A stretch of DNA of 60,000 nt from Polytrichum commune (Eukaryota > Streptophyta > Polytrichopsida > Polytrichales > Polytrichaceae). The position numbers were made by a program, and so were the translations under genes. Below, in pieces: positions 23,393-35,700 of the stretch; the first letter of the stretch is position 1, and each line of letters starts with the position of its first letter. The notes beneath the pieces are model-generated. The model had not been told where the DNA came from, ran no database searches, and saw nothing but the letters and a program-made list of their open reading frames with translations. The DNA is taken from positions 15,365,501 through 15,425,500 of the forward strand of contig OX485805.1 in NCBI GenBank assembly GCA_950295325.1, written 5' to 3'.

Positions 23393-25457
23393 CTAAGAAG
23401 AGCGGTGCTTCTTCTGAGCCGATCCTTCCTTCGAATGACTGCCGAGTCCGCTGACGGCGGATGAGCCTCCACCTGGCGATGCCTTCTGGAGCCATGTGAG
23501 CTTCCTCCTCATGTTTGGAGACGGGGCAATCTCGTCCTCCGAGTCCGCTGCTCCCTCGGTCCGGGGTGTCCCGGTCCTTGGTGTTCCGGAGACTGTCCCT
23601 GGGGTTCCGGAAACTGTCCCTTTCCGGACCGGAGAAGGATCGATTCCGGTGCCCTGTTCCGGATTCCGCCCGCCCGACATCGAGGCAGTCCGCGGATCCC
23701 TGTTGGAGGCCGCTCTTGAGGGTGGCGAAGGAAAGGGGCTGACCATTTGGCAGTCCGGAGGAGACAACGGGGAGGTGTGGGCCATAGGGGCCTTGCCCCT
23801 ACTCGGAGTTGCCTCTCGATCCGACGTCTGATGCCGGATCGGTGTCCTAGCCCTGTCCGGAGTCCGGGACCGATCCGAGTTCCGTGGAACAGGGGACTGG
23901 CCTCTTCCGGATCTGACCGACCCGGTACTCTTCCTCCTCACCTGGGGAGAACGGACCCCTTCTGGAGCTCTCCCGGAACTAGCCGGCCGAGAGCCTCCTC
24001 CCTGCTGGCTGGGTCCTGCAGACGTTGGCGGGTTCTGAACTAGAGCGACCTCGCCAACTACCTCGTACAGGGTTCCGGTAGGGGACCCAGGCGGACCCGG
24101 ATAGAGTACCCGCCGGGGTGTTCCGCTTGGCGGAACCACCCTCTGGATTTCCGCCATGAGATCCTTCATCGTCCGTGAGTACTTCACGAGGATGGGAAGG
24201 ATCTGCCTGGCGGAAGCGGGTTCTCCGGACTCCATCATCCGGTCGTAGAGATGCGCCTTGTTGACGATCTCTGCCGGATGCCCCACCAGCTCCCGGATCC
24301 GGTTGAAGAGCACTGCCTGCTCTGCGTGGTACTTCCGGATCTCTTCGCTCTTCTAACTCAGCTCCTGAGTCATGGCCGCTACCTGTGCGGTGAGATGGGC
24401 GTTCTCCGTCTTGGCCTGCTCCAGCTCCTTCCTGTCCGCCCTCTTTGCCAACTCTCGAAGAATATTTCCGGGCCCGCAGTCGTCCAGAGCCTGGTTCGTC
24501 CCTCGGACGATGTGTTCCATCCGGTAGTACTGGTTCTACAGGTCCTCCATCCCTTCCTGGACCCGTTTGAAGGGATTCTCCGGAAAGTCCCAAGCGGATA
24601 GATCCACATTCCGCCATGTGGTCTCCCGGCTGGGTCCGGGTTCCGGATGATGATGAGGAAGAGGAGGAGAGAGTGGCCTCGAGATGGTGGGCGGCGGGCT
24701 CCCGGGTGAGGAGGGAGGTGCTTCCGGAATGATTGGGTCGCTGGAAGTCTCCGTCTCGAGGTCTCCGGGTTCCGAGAGTAGCTTGTAGGTGACCTCGTCC
24801 GCCGCTATCGTTAGCAAGTCCTCCTCCTCCGCCAAGATGCAGTCGAAATGCTGGTAGAGGTGCAAAATGAAGGGGGAGAGAAAGGAGGGTTTCCGGCCAA
24901 TGTGGGGGAGGGCCCGCCCGACTATCTCCTGGATGATCAAACCCCAGTTCACGGGCCGGACTCCGGACATGGCACCGAACAGGGTGTTAGCCATGGTGAG
25001 GCTAATCCGCTTCGGCTTGTCCGGATTGAGGATGGGCAGGAGAAATTCGAGTACCCTCCTCTCCCTCAGGTTCCGGCAGTTCCCGGGATGGAAGCCGTCT
25101 TTTTGGATCCGCGTCCCCTCTGAACTTTCCGGCGAACAGGCCGTCATGGCGGCCTGCCCACCCCTCTGCAATCCCCCTAGGAAACCCGTAGACCCTGTTC
25201 CAAGTATCCGGAGTCCAATTTTCCGGATCCCTCCTCTTTGTTCCTAGCCACTGATTTCCTCTCTCGAATTTGAACTCACGTAGGGTATCTTCCGCCCTGA
25301 GGTTCCAGGGTTTGGAGAGCAATCCCGCGCAGCCCATCACCCGGAGATCTTCCGCGAGCTCCTGCAGCTCCCTATCATCCCTCGGAATTGCAGGGGTGAG
25401 GGCTTTGAGCGGAATCGGAATGGGTTCCCGTTGATCCTCTTCCCGTGCTTCCAGCAT
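23393..25457 (-). pseudogene. Broken element-type ORF (gag-like or uncharacterised plant transposon protein)
   Basis: Three open stretches on the minus strand belong to one original frame of nearly 690 codons. The first, from the Met at 25457, is joined to the second by a one-base shift in a run of five T (25100-25104 on the plus strand). In-frame TAG codons interrupt it at 24536-24538 and 24353-24355. The N-terminal part is a compact globular region with Trp-rich words (NWTPDTW) and a conserved-looking helix block (RPVNWGLIIQEIVGRALPHI). A coiled-coil region (about 24480-24270) follows. The last 200 residues are a Ser/Pro/Arg-rich tail typical of disordered nucleic-acid-binding regions. The layout suggests a gag-like or similar structural protein. 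I cannot name the family, and no protease or polymerase follows. Confidence 0.6.
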
Positions 25458-26220
25458 TTTCCTCTCCTTTCTAACTTTCCAGCTTGAAAACTCTCTCCCT
25501 CTTCCGGATCCCTCTCTTCCGTCTAACTGCTACAGAGTCCCGACAAGCCAACTGCCGGTGATTGAAAAAAATGCAGGGCCCCAACAATCCAACTGCTGGC
25601 GGCTCGAAAGGACTACAGTCTCACCACTCGTTCTCTCAACAAATTTTTCTTTTGTGAATCAGAAAAAAAAAAGTGGGGAGGAGAAGGGAGAGACCCTCAA
25701 ATACCTTTCCCCCTCTTCCTTCCCCTGTTACCGTTGGGGTTAACGGAAGACGGTTACAACCGTTTTCCGACGGTTTGCCCTTAACCGTCATAAACCCGTT
25801 GTAACCGCTACTTCCGGTCCGTTGGGTAATCTTGGCGCGTCCGTTACTTGGTCCGGACCATGATTAAACAGTCCGCCAATCCATTTTGACGGACCGGTCA
25901 TAATACTTATTTTAATTCGTTTTATCGCACAAGGCGGATTAAGAATGCCTTATTTCTTAGTACAATAAATCTATCCTAAGAGACCCTATTATCCTCATAC
26001 AAGCAGGGTAAAATACGGAAATTGAATCCGTATTTCTGTATTTCCGTCGAATTTGGACTCCCACAGGACAACATTTTCCGGTCGGGTTCCGAAAAGGTTT
26101 TTTTGTGTTGCCCAAGGGTTGCAAGTCGTGGACCTCGGGCCTGATCCTATAATGGGTCCCTTCCGTAAAAAGCTCATTGGGAGTGCTTTAGAATCCGGAG
26201 GCCGCCAGGCAAGCTCTCAT

Positions 26221-26517
26221 TAGTCAACACTTATGGTCGCCTCTCTTCAAAGAAGACGTTTTCTCCCATTTACTAACATTCAATTGAAGCAGTGCTCCAC
26301 AAATGGAACCATTTGAAGGCTATCCATATTATAACCTAGGAATTATAATTTCATTGGTGCTGGGAGTGCACCTAAAATTTATGTGCTGGAGAATATTGCT
26401 TCTTTTCACGTAGCATATTCATGTCAAAACATTTGGAGTTAGAAGTGTACCATTATTGTTAGAAGTGGAACAGAGAGATTCGACAAGAAATTGGAGATGT
26501 CAAATACAATATTTGAT
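26221..26517. other. Intergenic spacer
   Basis: AT-rich sequence between the GC-rich island and the foldback element. Nothing recognised. The last eight bases, TATTTGAT, are the left target duplication of the next element. Confidence 0.6.
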
Positions 26518-27509
26518 GGGGATTGTTATTTCCACACTTTTTTGGCTAGATTCACACATTTTTGCCGGTTTGGTTGCCGTATCACTGAGGCGCTATATAT
26601 GAGATTCTTCATGGTGCATCCGGACCGTTGATCCACCAAGGCCCATCCAAGGGCCTCAATGATCCTAGGTGGCAGTGGGGTGGGGGACGGGGGTGGTGTT
26701 TGCCACCAAGGCGGGGTGGGGCCGTGGGCCTCATGTCTTTTTTGGGGAGGCCGGATTTAGGGTGGTGTCGGGCCTAGTGGTTAGGCCTACTTATTATATA
26801 ACTAGTTGGTTAGCCTTACTCTACTTACTAAATAACTAGTTGGTTAGCCTTACTCTACTTACTAAATGACTAGTTGGTTAGCCTTACTCTACTTACTAAA
26901 TGACTAGTTGGTTAGCCTTACTCTACTTATGGTCACTCTTCTTAATTTTATTCATACGAACTCCTAAATTTTGATTTGGATTTGCTAACCATCTTGTACT
27001 AACCTACTTGTTTCATATCATGTCATAAGTACTTATGGTCACTATTCTTAATTTTATTCATATGAACTCTTAAATTTTGATTTGGATTTGCTAACCATCT
27101 CGTACTAACCTACTTGTTTCATATCATGTCATAAGTAGAGTAAGGCTAACCAACTAGTCATTTAGTAAGTAGAGTAAGGCTAACCAACTAGTTATTTAGT
27201 AAGTAGAGTAAGGCTAACCAACTAGTTATATAATAAGTAGGCCTAGCCACTAGGCCCGACACCACCCTAAATCCGGCCTCCCCAAAAAAGACATGAGGCC
27301 CACGGCCCCACCCCACCTTGGTGGCAAGCACCACCGCCACCCCCACCCCACCGCCACCTACGATCATTGAGGCCCTTGGATGGACCTTGGTGGATCAACG
27401 GTCCAGATGCACCATGAAGAATCTCATATATAGCGCCTCAGTGACACAGCAACCGAACCGGCAAAAAGGTGTGAATCTAGCCAAAAAAGGTGTGGAAATA
27501 GCAATCCCC
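26518..27509. mobile_element. 992 bp foldback transposon with 8 bp target duplication
   Basis: The element starts GGGGATTGTTATTTCCACAC, and its right end is the inverse with one mismatch (GTGTGGAAATAGCAATCCCC). TATTTGAT stands directly outside both ends (26510-26517 and 27510-27517). The inverted arms run for over 400 bp. Each arm includes tandem copies of a 33 bp unit around ACTAGTTGGTTAGCCTTACT (about four left, three right). The centre holds two direct copies of a unit of about 107 bp. An 8 bp duplication points to the hAT superfamily; long arms would also fit other foldback elements. It has no coding capacity. Confidence 0.9.
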
Positions 27510-27848
27510 TATTTGATTGTCCACCTACTTAACTATGTGGAGGCATTTTATCCTACATGCAAATTGACCATTCATGCAGGTTGCGCATCACTGCTTGCTC
27601 ATTCAAGTGCAAATTAAAAGCATATCAGAACTCGTCGCAACATTTTATCCATCGATCTAGGCACGATATAATCATCCACAAGTCTCAAATTATGTCAATG
27701 AGCTCATCGCTTATGACTGATCGCCAGTCATCCAGTCTCCTCTCGTTGGCTATCTAGTCATCAAACTACCGAGTGCAGGTTAATTAACAGTCTTGGTAAA
27801 TTCGCACGCGTATGCTGGGGTCATTGTCGATGGATGACACTTATTCCA

Positions 27849-30135
27849 TCAACAAGTTAGATCGTTGCCTGGATCGACACCAAGAGTGGAGCACATGTCT
27901 TTGTAGTTTTGGACTCGGTCCTGGACTTTGGGGGATTGGGAGCCACATTCTTTACTGTTAATGCTCCTTATGGTCCCGCTGAAGCTGTTACGGAGAATTG
28001 CATCATGGGGGCCTTGGGTCATCCAGAACCAGAGAGAGGTTTGAAATGCAACATTGCCGTCTTGTGCGACCTGATCAGGGTTCTGCAGGAGGTCCGTTAT
28101 GCCCAATGAGTTTCCTGTGTCGTTATAGTTGTAATTCCTGTATACAAATCCAACGCATAGTTCAGTCCTTGCAATGTCTTGGACAAGGCAGAGAGAATTG
28201 GACAGTAGCCAATGGATTTGATAAACTTATTGAACTTCTTATTCATTTTCAACCAAGTCACATCCTTGTCGTGAATGTGTGCAACAGCTGGAGGCAATTG
28301 CAACGGCTGCACATTATGGACTACGTTGGCAATCCTAACTTGTATAAATCCATATACAAATAACAGTTACGTACCGTTGGGTCGAACACATGTACTAGCT
28401 AATGTTCCTGTACTTAACCAGCGTTTGATTTCCGAAAGAAACAGAAGTGAATAATTACGTTGGCATGCCAACTTTCTACAACATGTGGTCAAGGCTCCAG
28501 CCAATTCTTGATCTAAAACTATGCAGAGTAGGGCATCAAGGTCCTCGTGAGTTGGATTGTAAGTGTTGTTACCATGAAAGTTGAAGGGGACCACGTCCAT
28601 AGTAGGCCTTCCCAGGTGCACAGGGAGGAGCAGCATCGGTGGTAAGGCAGTAAGGATAGTCAGGGCTCCTCTTGGGGTTTGTCTCTTCTATTTTAGTTAA
28701 GCCTGCATCGACACATGTGAAGTTAGGCAAGTACCAGAAAGAACTTCGAAGCATTATCCGGAACATGGATGGTTGAAAGAATGGCCCACAATTTGCACCC
28801 TGCGAAATCTCAGTGATTGACCATTTCTGGAAGCACGGATCAGATTTGTGCAGTTCTTGAATTCTCGGAAACTTTCAATGTGTAAATGAAAAATTCTATA
28901 GAACAAGCTAGTTTTTTTTTAAAAGGTTTGTATGAACAAGTACCCATGAAAATCTACAAATGCATATATCAATCAACAAATGGCATCTAATAATATACAA
29001 CGAAGAATTGGTGGTGGTGGTAGTGGTCGTCCCCCCACTGTTATGGAAAGGTGGGATCACCATCAAACCCCCAAGAAGGGTGCTAAAGTGATCTGTTATA
29101 TAATACATAAATGGAAAGGGCCGGGATGGCACAAGCCCATAAAGTACTCTAGTCTAAGTTACATGTAAAATACTACCTGACATTACCTGACAAACGGGTC
29201 CTCAACCAATCAATACATGTTAATCATATTCAAGATCATGCTCAAAAAATGTCAAAAATGTTGAAAGCACGAGAACATTTCCAAATTCATGTGTCCAAAT
29301 TTTTGGATACTCCAAATGAAATGTCTGAAACATTCATATTTCGAGAACTGGAATATTACATAAAAGACATGCTCAATCTGACTCGAAACTTTTAGATACT
29401 CCAAACGAGGCACCTACCATAACATTATTAAGCAGTGTGTTCATTCATGTGGACCCGAGAATATAACCATGGATGTCGCAGCTATTGCATCCATTGTTAT
29501 ATTCTCAGGTCCACATGAATGAACACACACTGCTTAATAATAGTCTGAATGTGCACTAGTTACAACATCCCAAGAGTACATTCTCAGGGTTCACATGAAC
29601 GAATGCACGCTGCTTAATAATGTTATTGGCGGATCTTATCTGAAGACATTGAATATAAGACAAAGCATGCCCAATGTGAATCGAACGTACGGTTTAGTAC
29701 TCTCAACGGACCAACAATTGCAACTCAAAAGGATCGGTTACGAAGTTAAGGATAAAGATAGATAGACCAACCTATTATTGCATACAGAAAGACTGGTTGC
29801 AAGGTTACGGAGATACATAGATAGATGGATAGATGAATCGAAGTAGGGCATTTACCTTCCGACTCGTGTTTAACATTTGCACAGAAAGCGGCCACTTCAC
29901 GTTTCTGGCTGTCCAGATCGTTAGCGGTTCCGAACGTTGGATAATTCTGTGCAGCCGTCTGCAGCGCCTGGTAGGTGTAGAAGGCCTGGATCCGGTTGGG
30001 GAAGTAATTCTCGAAAATGGACTGCGTGAAGAAGCTCGGCCATGCTGCAGTTCCCTGCGTCATCAGCAACATCGTTACCGCCACGACCGCAGTGGCGTAC
30101 AACACCCCGGCATGGCAATGCGTAGCGCGTTCCAT
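27849..30135 (-). CDS. GH19 chitinase, class IV-type catalytic domain, secreted
   Basis: The enzyme cleaves beta-1,4 bonds in chitin and normally serves in defence against fungi. Three exons fit with phase 1 and phase 2 introns: 29856-30135, 28573-28702 and 27849-28137, total 232 residues. Residues 1-31 are a signal peptide (hydrophobic ATAVVAVTMLLM, then TAA). The mature protein starts almost at once with the GH19 fold (FENYFPNR). No hevein-type chitin-binding domain is present. The catalytic pair is retained: the acid Glu91 in KHES and the base Glu100 in KIEETN, spaced as in class IV enzymes. Family hallmarks follow: YYGRGPLQLSWNYNYN, SLWFWMT, the short class IV loop SFSGTIRSIN and the C-terminal LTC. 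The donor after CTTTCATG creates the split Trp codon of QLSW, which confirms the exon joint. The motif after the acid Glu is SEG instead of the usual TGH. The upstream in-frame Met at 30231 would destroy the signal peptide, so I chose 30135. Confidence 0.93.
29424..29541. mobile_element. 118 bp foldback hairpin in chitinase intron 1
   Basis: ATTATTAAGCAGTGTGTTCA and about 50 bp behind it are inverted at the other end, with a loop of about 15 bp. The same family appears as the longer hairpin at 37648-37816 and as half copies near 29584-29625 and 31500-31580. It lies in the first intron of the chitinase. Confidence 0.8.
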
Positions 30136-30284
30136 GATGTAGGTCGTACACAGCAATCTGCATACCCAGTAACTGCACCTCAATATACCAAAAACGTAAA
30201 TTCTATACACTGGCGTACAAAAGCGCTGCAAACGGACGTTCCAAATGTGTTTATATTGTCAAGAATTAACGTAGTGATAAGCAA

Positions 30285-30870
30285 GGGTAAGTGTCGGTTG
30301 ACCTCTCGTAGCCTCCACAGATTTGGCAAATTTTGATATTTTGATTCGAAAACTAGTATGCTGAGAACTGTCAAGAGCACGCGTCTGTCATATAAACAAT
30401 CGTTGCCTCTGCATTAGCTGCAACTGAAAGTCCACGATAGTTTCTTGGCTTCGAATTGTTCCAGAGCGAACGAAATCTGGAACACTGAGTTACCATGGCA
30501 GCATGTCGGACGCCATGGATAAGACCAGCACTACTTTACACGAACAATATATAGCGACGACCTTCCTAGTCTTGATTCATCTCCGAAGGTGTGAGCTCAG
30601 AATCATTGCGCATAGCGACTAAGCAACGGGCAGACTTGATCGATGTCAAGCATGTACATATACATTCGTTCGACTCGAAGCAGCGTGCCACCACACATAT
30701 CACATGCACGTACATTCATTCCTAAATCCGGCAGTACGACGTGTCCATAGCCAACAGTACTAAGACCTGCATATCCTACACTTTCTTATGATCGCTTCCT
30801 TCAATGTAAGCAAAGTATGACGAGAATAAGCTGAGAACGAGTACTTGCCTCTACTTGGCACCACTAAGAA
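30285..30870 (-). promoter_or_regulatory. Chitinase upstream region, related to the apyrase upstream region
   Basis: This stretch is collinear with 14630-15370 (blocks listed there). The CTCTGCATTAGCTG block lies 273 bp above the chitinase start codon and about 272 bp above the apyrase start codon. On the minus strand CTATATATTG near 30546-30555 is a possible TATA box, about 410 bp above the start codon, which would give a long leader. Confidence 0.5.
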
Positions 30871-31584
30871 ACCGGGTACAACAACCTTACAACGTAACTT
30901 ACAGCATGAAAGAAAACCGAGATCGCGAAACAACAAAACAGTTCGCTTATAGAGTGGAAAGTCTACCCACCCACCCACACCAGACACTCTTCCGATCCAA
31001 GAGCAGAACAAGTCCTAAGTCATAGATGCCTTTGCTCCGGAAATGCTCCACAAAACCAGAAACATTTCCCAAGCTTTATACCGTCGAGTTCCTATCTCCC
31101 TCTCGGATCAGTCGACACATGCGATTGCAACCTCCGCGCCTCGTCACTGTTTCGGCGAACCGACCAGTTCCATTCCATACCGACAAAGGATGTTACAAGG
31201 AGCGGTAAACTAAGCATAATTTTCACCTACACAGACAGCTAAAAATTGAATACTATACTGCAATACTGTTCCTCGTGGCCAAGTCACACGATGACCTCAT
31301 CGTGATGCGTGCTCGAATAATATATTATGAAATCTGAAGACAGTGAGGACCCATTGCCATTGATCCTTCAAAACTCTTCCGGTCGCATCGGGATCCGGTG
31401 TACAGACTTCTTTGGGGCTAGTTATTACATCATGGAACAAGAAGTCCCCTAAAATATGTGATTGTTGAACTCATCCCATGACCACTGAATCTGAGTCTCT
31501 TTCCACTAGATTAGGGCATCCCATGGTTATTCTTTAAAGGCCCACATGATAAACGTACATTGTTTAACAATGTTACGTAGGGGT
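30871..31584. other. Intergenic spacer with a foldback half-copy
   Basis: No gene recognised. Around 31500-31580 there is a partial copy of the foldback family at 37648-37816 (GGGCATCCCATGGTTAT, AAGGCCCACATGA). Confidence 0.5.
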
Positions 31585-31587
31585 TTA

Positions 31588-32721
31588 GGGTCACTTCACA
31601 ACACAAGATTGAAGGCTCGTGACCATTGCAATGTAAGAGCTCTCATTGGTCGAAAGGGTGGAGACCGTCCAAGTTCACTTCACACACGAAGGTGAAGGCC
31701 TAAAGGCCCAAAGAAGACTTCATGGATGAAAAGTTTGCATGGAGTCTTACATGGCCAACTATGGATAAGGTTTCATGGTCTCGCGGAAATTTCACCATGC
31801 CCACCTCCAAGAGGTAGGTCTGACGCGAATTCCGGGAGACCCTATTTTTATTTTTATTTTTTCCAACAAGACATATTTCATGACATGTTACAAGGCAAAT
31901 TCCAAAACATATTCCAAGACAAACAAACACCACCAAGTAATTCTCTCAAATGATAGATTTTGAGACATATTATATTGAACCAAATCCTCCCCTCTTTTTC
32001 CGCCAACAAAATATGCAATGGTCCTGCAACTTGGTCCATTCTTACTTCTGTCACGTGAGTTGACATCGGGGGCTAAGTTACGTCGAATTAGGAGTAAATG
32101 AACTCCATTAGGAGTCCATGTGTGTTTGGATGAGTGATGGACTCCATTGGGAGTCCTAGTTAGTTGTTCATCCACTCCATGGATGAAATCCACATAGGAT
32201 TGGGGTTAGGTGGAGAGGAAGGCATCTTGACTTGCCATTGTTGTCAAGTCAAGTCTTGTGAGTGTGTTTTGAGAGAGAGAGAGCTTGTTGTTGCTATCTT
32301 ATGGCTATGGTGTAGTAGATCATGAATAAAGCCTTTGCATTCTTTCTCCATCACTTGCACTCTTGGATTCTCCCTTTGTGGAGTGAGAGATAGCTTGACT
32401 CTTGTGTGTGAATTTCAGAGTTTCTTAAGCTTTGTAAGAAGACTTCTTAGTTTCTTGAGCTTGGAGAGAGAAACCCTCATCTTGAAGAGGTAGTTGTTTA
32501 GCATATTAGTTTGCTATGTTTATTTTGCTAATTGATGTTGATGATGACACTCGATCTGTTGTGTTTAACGATCTTAGTTTACACGACACTTCACACTATG
32601 CTTGAGGGCCCGTGACTACATAAATTAGCTTTCCCAACACCCATGGTACGGCCTTTGGATGAGAGTCAAGGGTCCTCACCATTACAAGGTCGCAGCTCTC
32701 GGCTCATGTGTGAAGTGGCCC
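31588..32721 (-). mobile_element. Harbinger deletion derivative, about 1.13 kb
   Basis: The left end (GGGTCACTTCACAACACAAG) and about 270 bp behind it match the inverse of the right end of the 38719-42553 element. The last 150 bp (about 32570-32721, ending ATGTGTGAAGTGGCCC) match the inverse of its left end. It is therefore a copy in opposite orientation that has lost the coding middle. TTA stands on the left and TTG on the right, so one flank has changed. Near 32640 the sequence CACCCATGGTACGGCC is an uninterrupted version of the site where the larger copy carries a nested insertion. Confidence 0.8.
32085..32590 (+). repeat. Possible solo LTR inside the Harbinger derivative
   Basis: The sequence has the look of a Copia-type LTR: repeated AGGAGTCC words (32090-32160), then an AATAAAGCC polyadenylation-like signal at about 32324, followed by alternating T-rich and GA-rich sequence. 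I could not find matching TG..CA ends or a 5 bp target duplication, so this is tentative. Confidence 0.25.
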
Positions 32722-35700
32722 TTGTATCAAGAAAACAACATCAAAGTGACCAAGGAGCTTGGGTTCCCAAAAGACATGTTTTCATGCCTACATTATCCAT
32801 TGTTTTGGTCCAGTAGGTTTTGTGGAGGGCAAAATAAACTCTTTGTATGCAAAAATCAAGGACAATGGTTGAGAAATGCCGTTTTAATATTTTTTTCCAA
32901 TCAAATTTTGTTGGGGACTAAAACATTAGTGTAGGTAGAACGACGGACCCCTTTTGTTACCTCTGATTGTAATACTTTGAAACCAAAGTTTTTAAGGTTG
33001 TTCTTCAATTGCATCATTCTTTTGCATCCATGTTTTGGTTCGTTTTGGCTTGTATAGTTTCATTTTTTCTTTCAAAATATGAATGAATATAATGTTGATG
33101 AAGAGTCACGTAGAGAGTCTTGAGGAGAGTGGTCATAGAATTCAAAATGAATGCAAGAAATGGTAACTCCAAATTTCAGGTGTAAACATACATTGCTTTC
33201 TCAAATTCCATACCCTTAATTATTGCATTGTCCCAATGTTCTTCCCTCATCTTTTGGTGCATTTGGCCCTTTGTCTCTTACACCCATGCAAGGAGTTTTA
33301 TTAAAGAGTAATGTTGGGGCTGGAATATTACAAATGAAGGAAAATTACAAGAAAAAATATACAAGTTGTAGGATAGACGAGGCCATCTAGCAAAAGAAGG
33401 GGCGAAATAGATGCAGGATGTTAGGGAGCTTGAGGAATTAGATGAGGAGGACATGACACCAATAAGTAGATATATTTAGGAGTGCACCACCTCATTGCAA
33501 TTTGAGGCGAGATAAACTAGAAGTTTGTCGAACGACTAACAAACAAGGTAAAAAATCTAAAACATACCTCAATGTATTTTTGGCAAATCGAATGTTGGCA
33601 TATATCGGTTGTTTGTGCAACATAGAAGCCTTTGCCTTGGTTGCTAGCCCCATACTCCCCCTCCCCCCAAAAAAGATTGGTCGCTACTGCGAAGGCATTC
33701 AAATTTCTCAATATTTGAGATGTTTTCGTGTGCAATAAAATTTGAACCCTAGTCACCATTAAGCAAAGAAAATATTTGTAATACCTCCAATGACTGGTCC
33801 ACTTCATTTTTGGTGACAATATATGTTCCAATTGCTTACATATATTCCATTCCAGCCACAAGCATAGTCAAGTACACAACTCCGTTACCATGCATAGGTT
33901 TAAGTGAAAGCGATTCAAAAATAAATACTAACTTTGAATTTTGTGAAGAGAAAAATCACAAACATTTGAAATACATTCTGATCTTCAAAGCTAAGCAATT
34001 TATGTTGACAAAAAAATCAAGAAAAAATCTAAACATTTAGAAGATAATGCAAGTAGCGTACAAGTAGATATATTGAACACATGGTTGTCTAAAACTTGTC
34101 TAAAACATGATAAAATTACATAAAATTGATATTTCTCTACAAAAAAAATTACTAATGAATTTAAGGAATATGAAAATAGTCAATTCAACTTCAAAATGTT
34201 TAAGTTGTGAAATCTATGTCCAAAACTAGATTCAGCCATTACCTTTTGAAAAGTAATTTTAATGGTTTTTTTAATATCTCATCATGATATTCCATATTTG
34301 AGTGCCTAACACACCAATAGAAAACACCATGAGAAGTTACCAATTCAAACAACATTTTGCTACTATTTTTGGGCGTTTGATAAAAAATTATGATTTTAGT
34401 ATACTAGAGCAATTTTTTTGTATAGTCGATCATGCTTGATCCTCTTTGTGGATTCATTTATATTGTAATTTTGTAGGTGTAGATGGAATCACATCAATGT
34501 ATCTCCTTCTTTAGTATGACACATTTGGGAAACACAAAAAAAATCATATTATCGAGGTGTCGTCTTCTCATTAAGATGGCACATGGCATAAAGTTGTCGT
34601 ATTATTGATGGAATACCAAAAATAAGTAATTTGAGCTTAAATTACATTTACAATAACATTAAGCAATATAGATGGTATAAAATAATAACTATAACTCCAA
34701 AAAAATACAAATATTCTCAAAAATTCTTGAAATAGGAGTCCAAAGAGCTATGGTGTTGCCTACCTAAGTTAGCAATTGTCATCTTATCTAAATTCCCTAC
34801 TAACTTTTGAAAACTAATAATTTCATTAACATCATATACAAAGAGTTCTCTAATAAGAACTAGACAACAATGATGCATGATGTTTAGCATCAAGATATTG
34901 GTGATATTCTATCACCCAGGTACAAGGCACCATACTAGGCAGGAGGCCACACCAACCCTACCCATATCCGTTCTACACTAGTAACCCTAATTATCATTAA
35001 GCTCCTAATGATAAGTGAAGTTCCCAAGTAGTTCCCAAGTGAAAATGGATGTATTTTAGATGTACATAACATAGATGAAAGGAATTATAGCATTAACTAC
35101 CTCTTTAATATGACAAAACGGAGATTCTAAACGTCACATTATCAAGCGTTGTAGTCGTATAAAAGAGGGAGTTTTGAACTAAAAAGTTTGGTCTCACAAA
35201 AATGTGTCGTAATAAACGAGTGTCATATTAACGAGGTTAGACTATACATCACCATCACTCTCATTGGTTCAGATAACACCATACCATTTGCCATACACCA
35301 TACCTAATGTATGGCAAAGCCAAACAACACATCATGACACCACTATACATGCTCCACCTTAATTCCAAAGCAAGTTGTAATTGTGGACTAGTCTTTGGTC
35401 CAATTTTGCCTAAATACGACTTATGTGATTGTTTCCATTTGCTCGTTACACAAATCTTTCATGTAACTCTAATGTTGTTGGGTTTGTCAATAATGTTTCA
35501 AAGTTGTTGTTGAGTATTTGCAGTCGTGCAATATAGGTACGCTAAATCATCCTATTAGATTGGGCCACATTAACTATTGGTAATTCTCTAGAACCCATGT
35601 TAAACTTTAGCCCGTACTAAATCCTTAGTTTAAAATTAGTGAGGGACACATGGATTTATGTTGAAGGAATTGGTGTGGGTGACTACTTCATTTCATGTTA

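Larger units (their letters stand above)
22010..26220. other. GC-rich TCCGGA-dense island, probable retroelement-like insertion
   Basis: Base composition changes abruptly from AT-rich to GC-rich. The word TCCGGA or CCGGAT recurs every few tens of bases in both coding and non-coding parts. The island holds one broken ORF on the minus strand (23393-25457), an imperfect direct duplication (22485-22950) and a minus-strand AATAAA downstream of the ORF. No reverse transcriptase, integrase or long terminal repeats were recognised, so it may be a non-autonomous element or a transferred segment. Confidence 0.6.

Noticed and set aside
23496-25247. Several long plus-strand frames in the GC-rich island
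   Set aside because: They are shadows of the minus-strand ORF in GC-rich sequence with few stops, and they show no domain or motif.
26790-27240. Regularly spaced 33 bp repeats that might suggest a CRISPR array
   Set aside because: The units are tandem without unique spacers, occur in inverted orientation on the other arm, and lie inside a foldback transposon in plant DNA.
32085-32590. A complete LTR retrotransposon
   Set aside because: Only one LTR-like stretch was seen, without internal genes, matching ends or target duplication; it was kept only as a tentative solo LTR.
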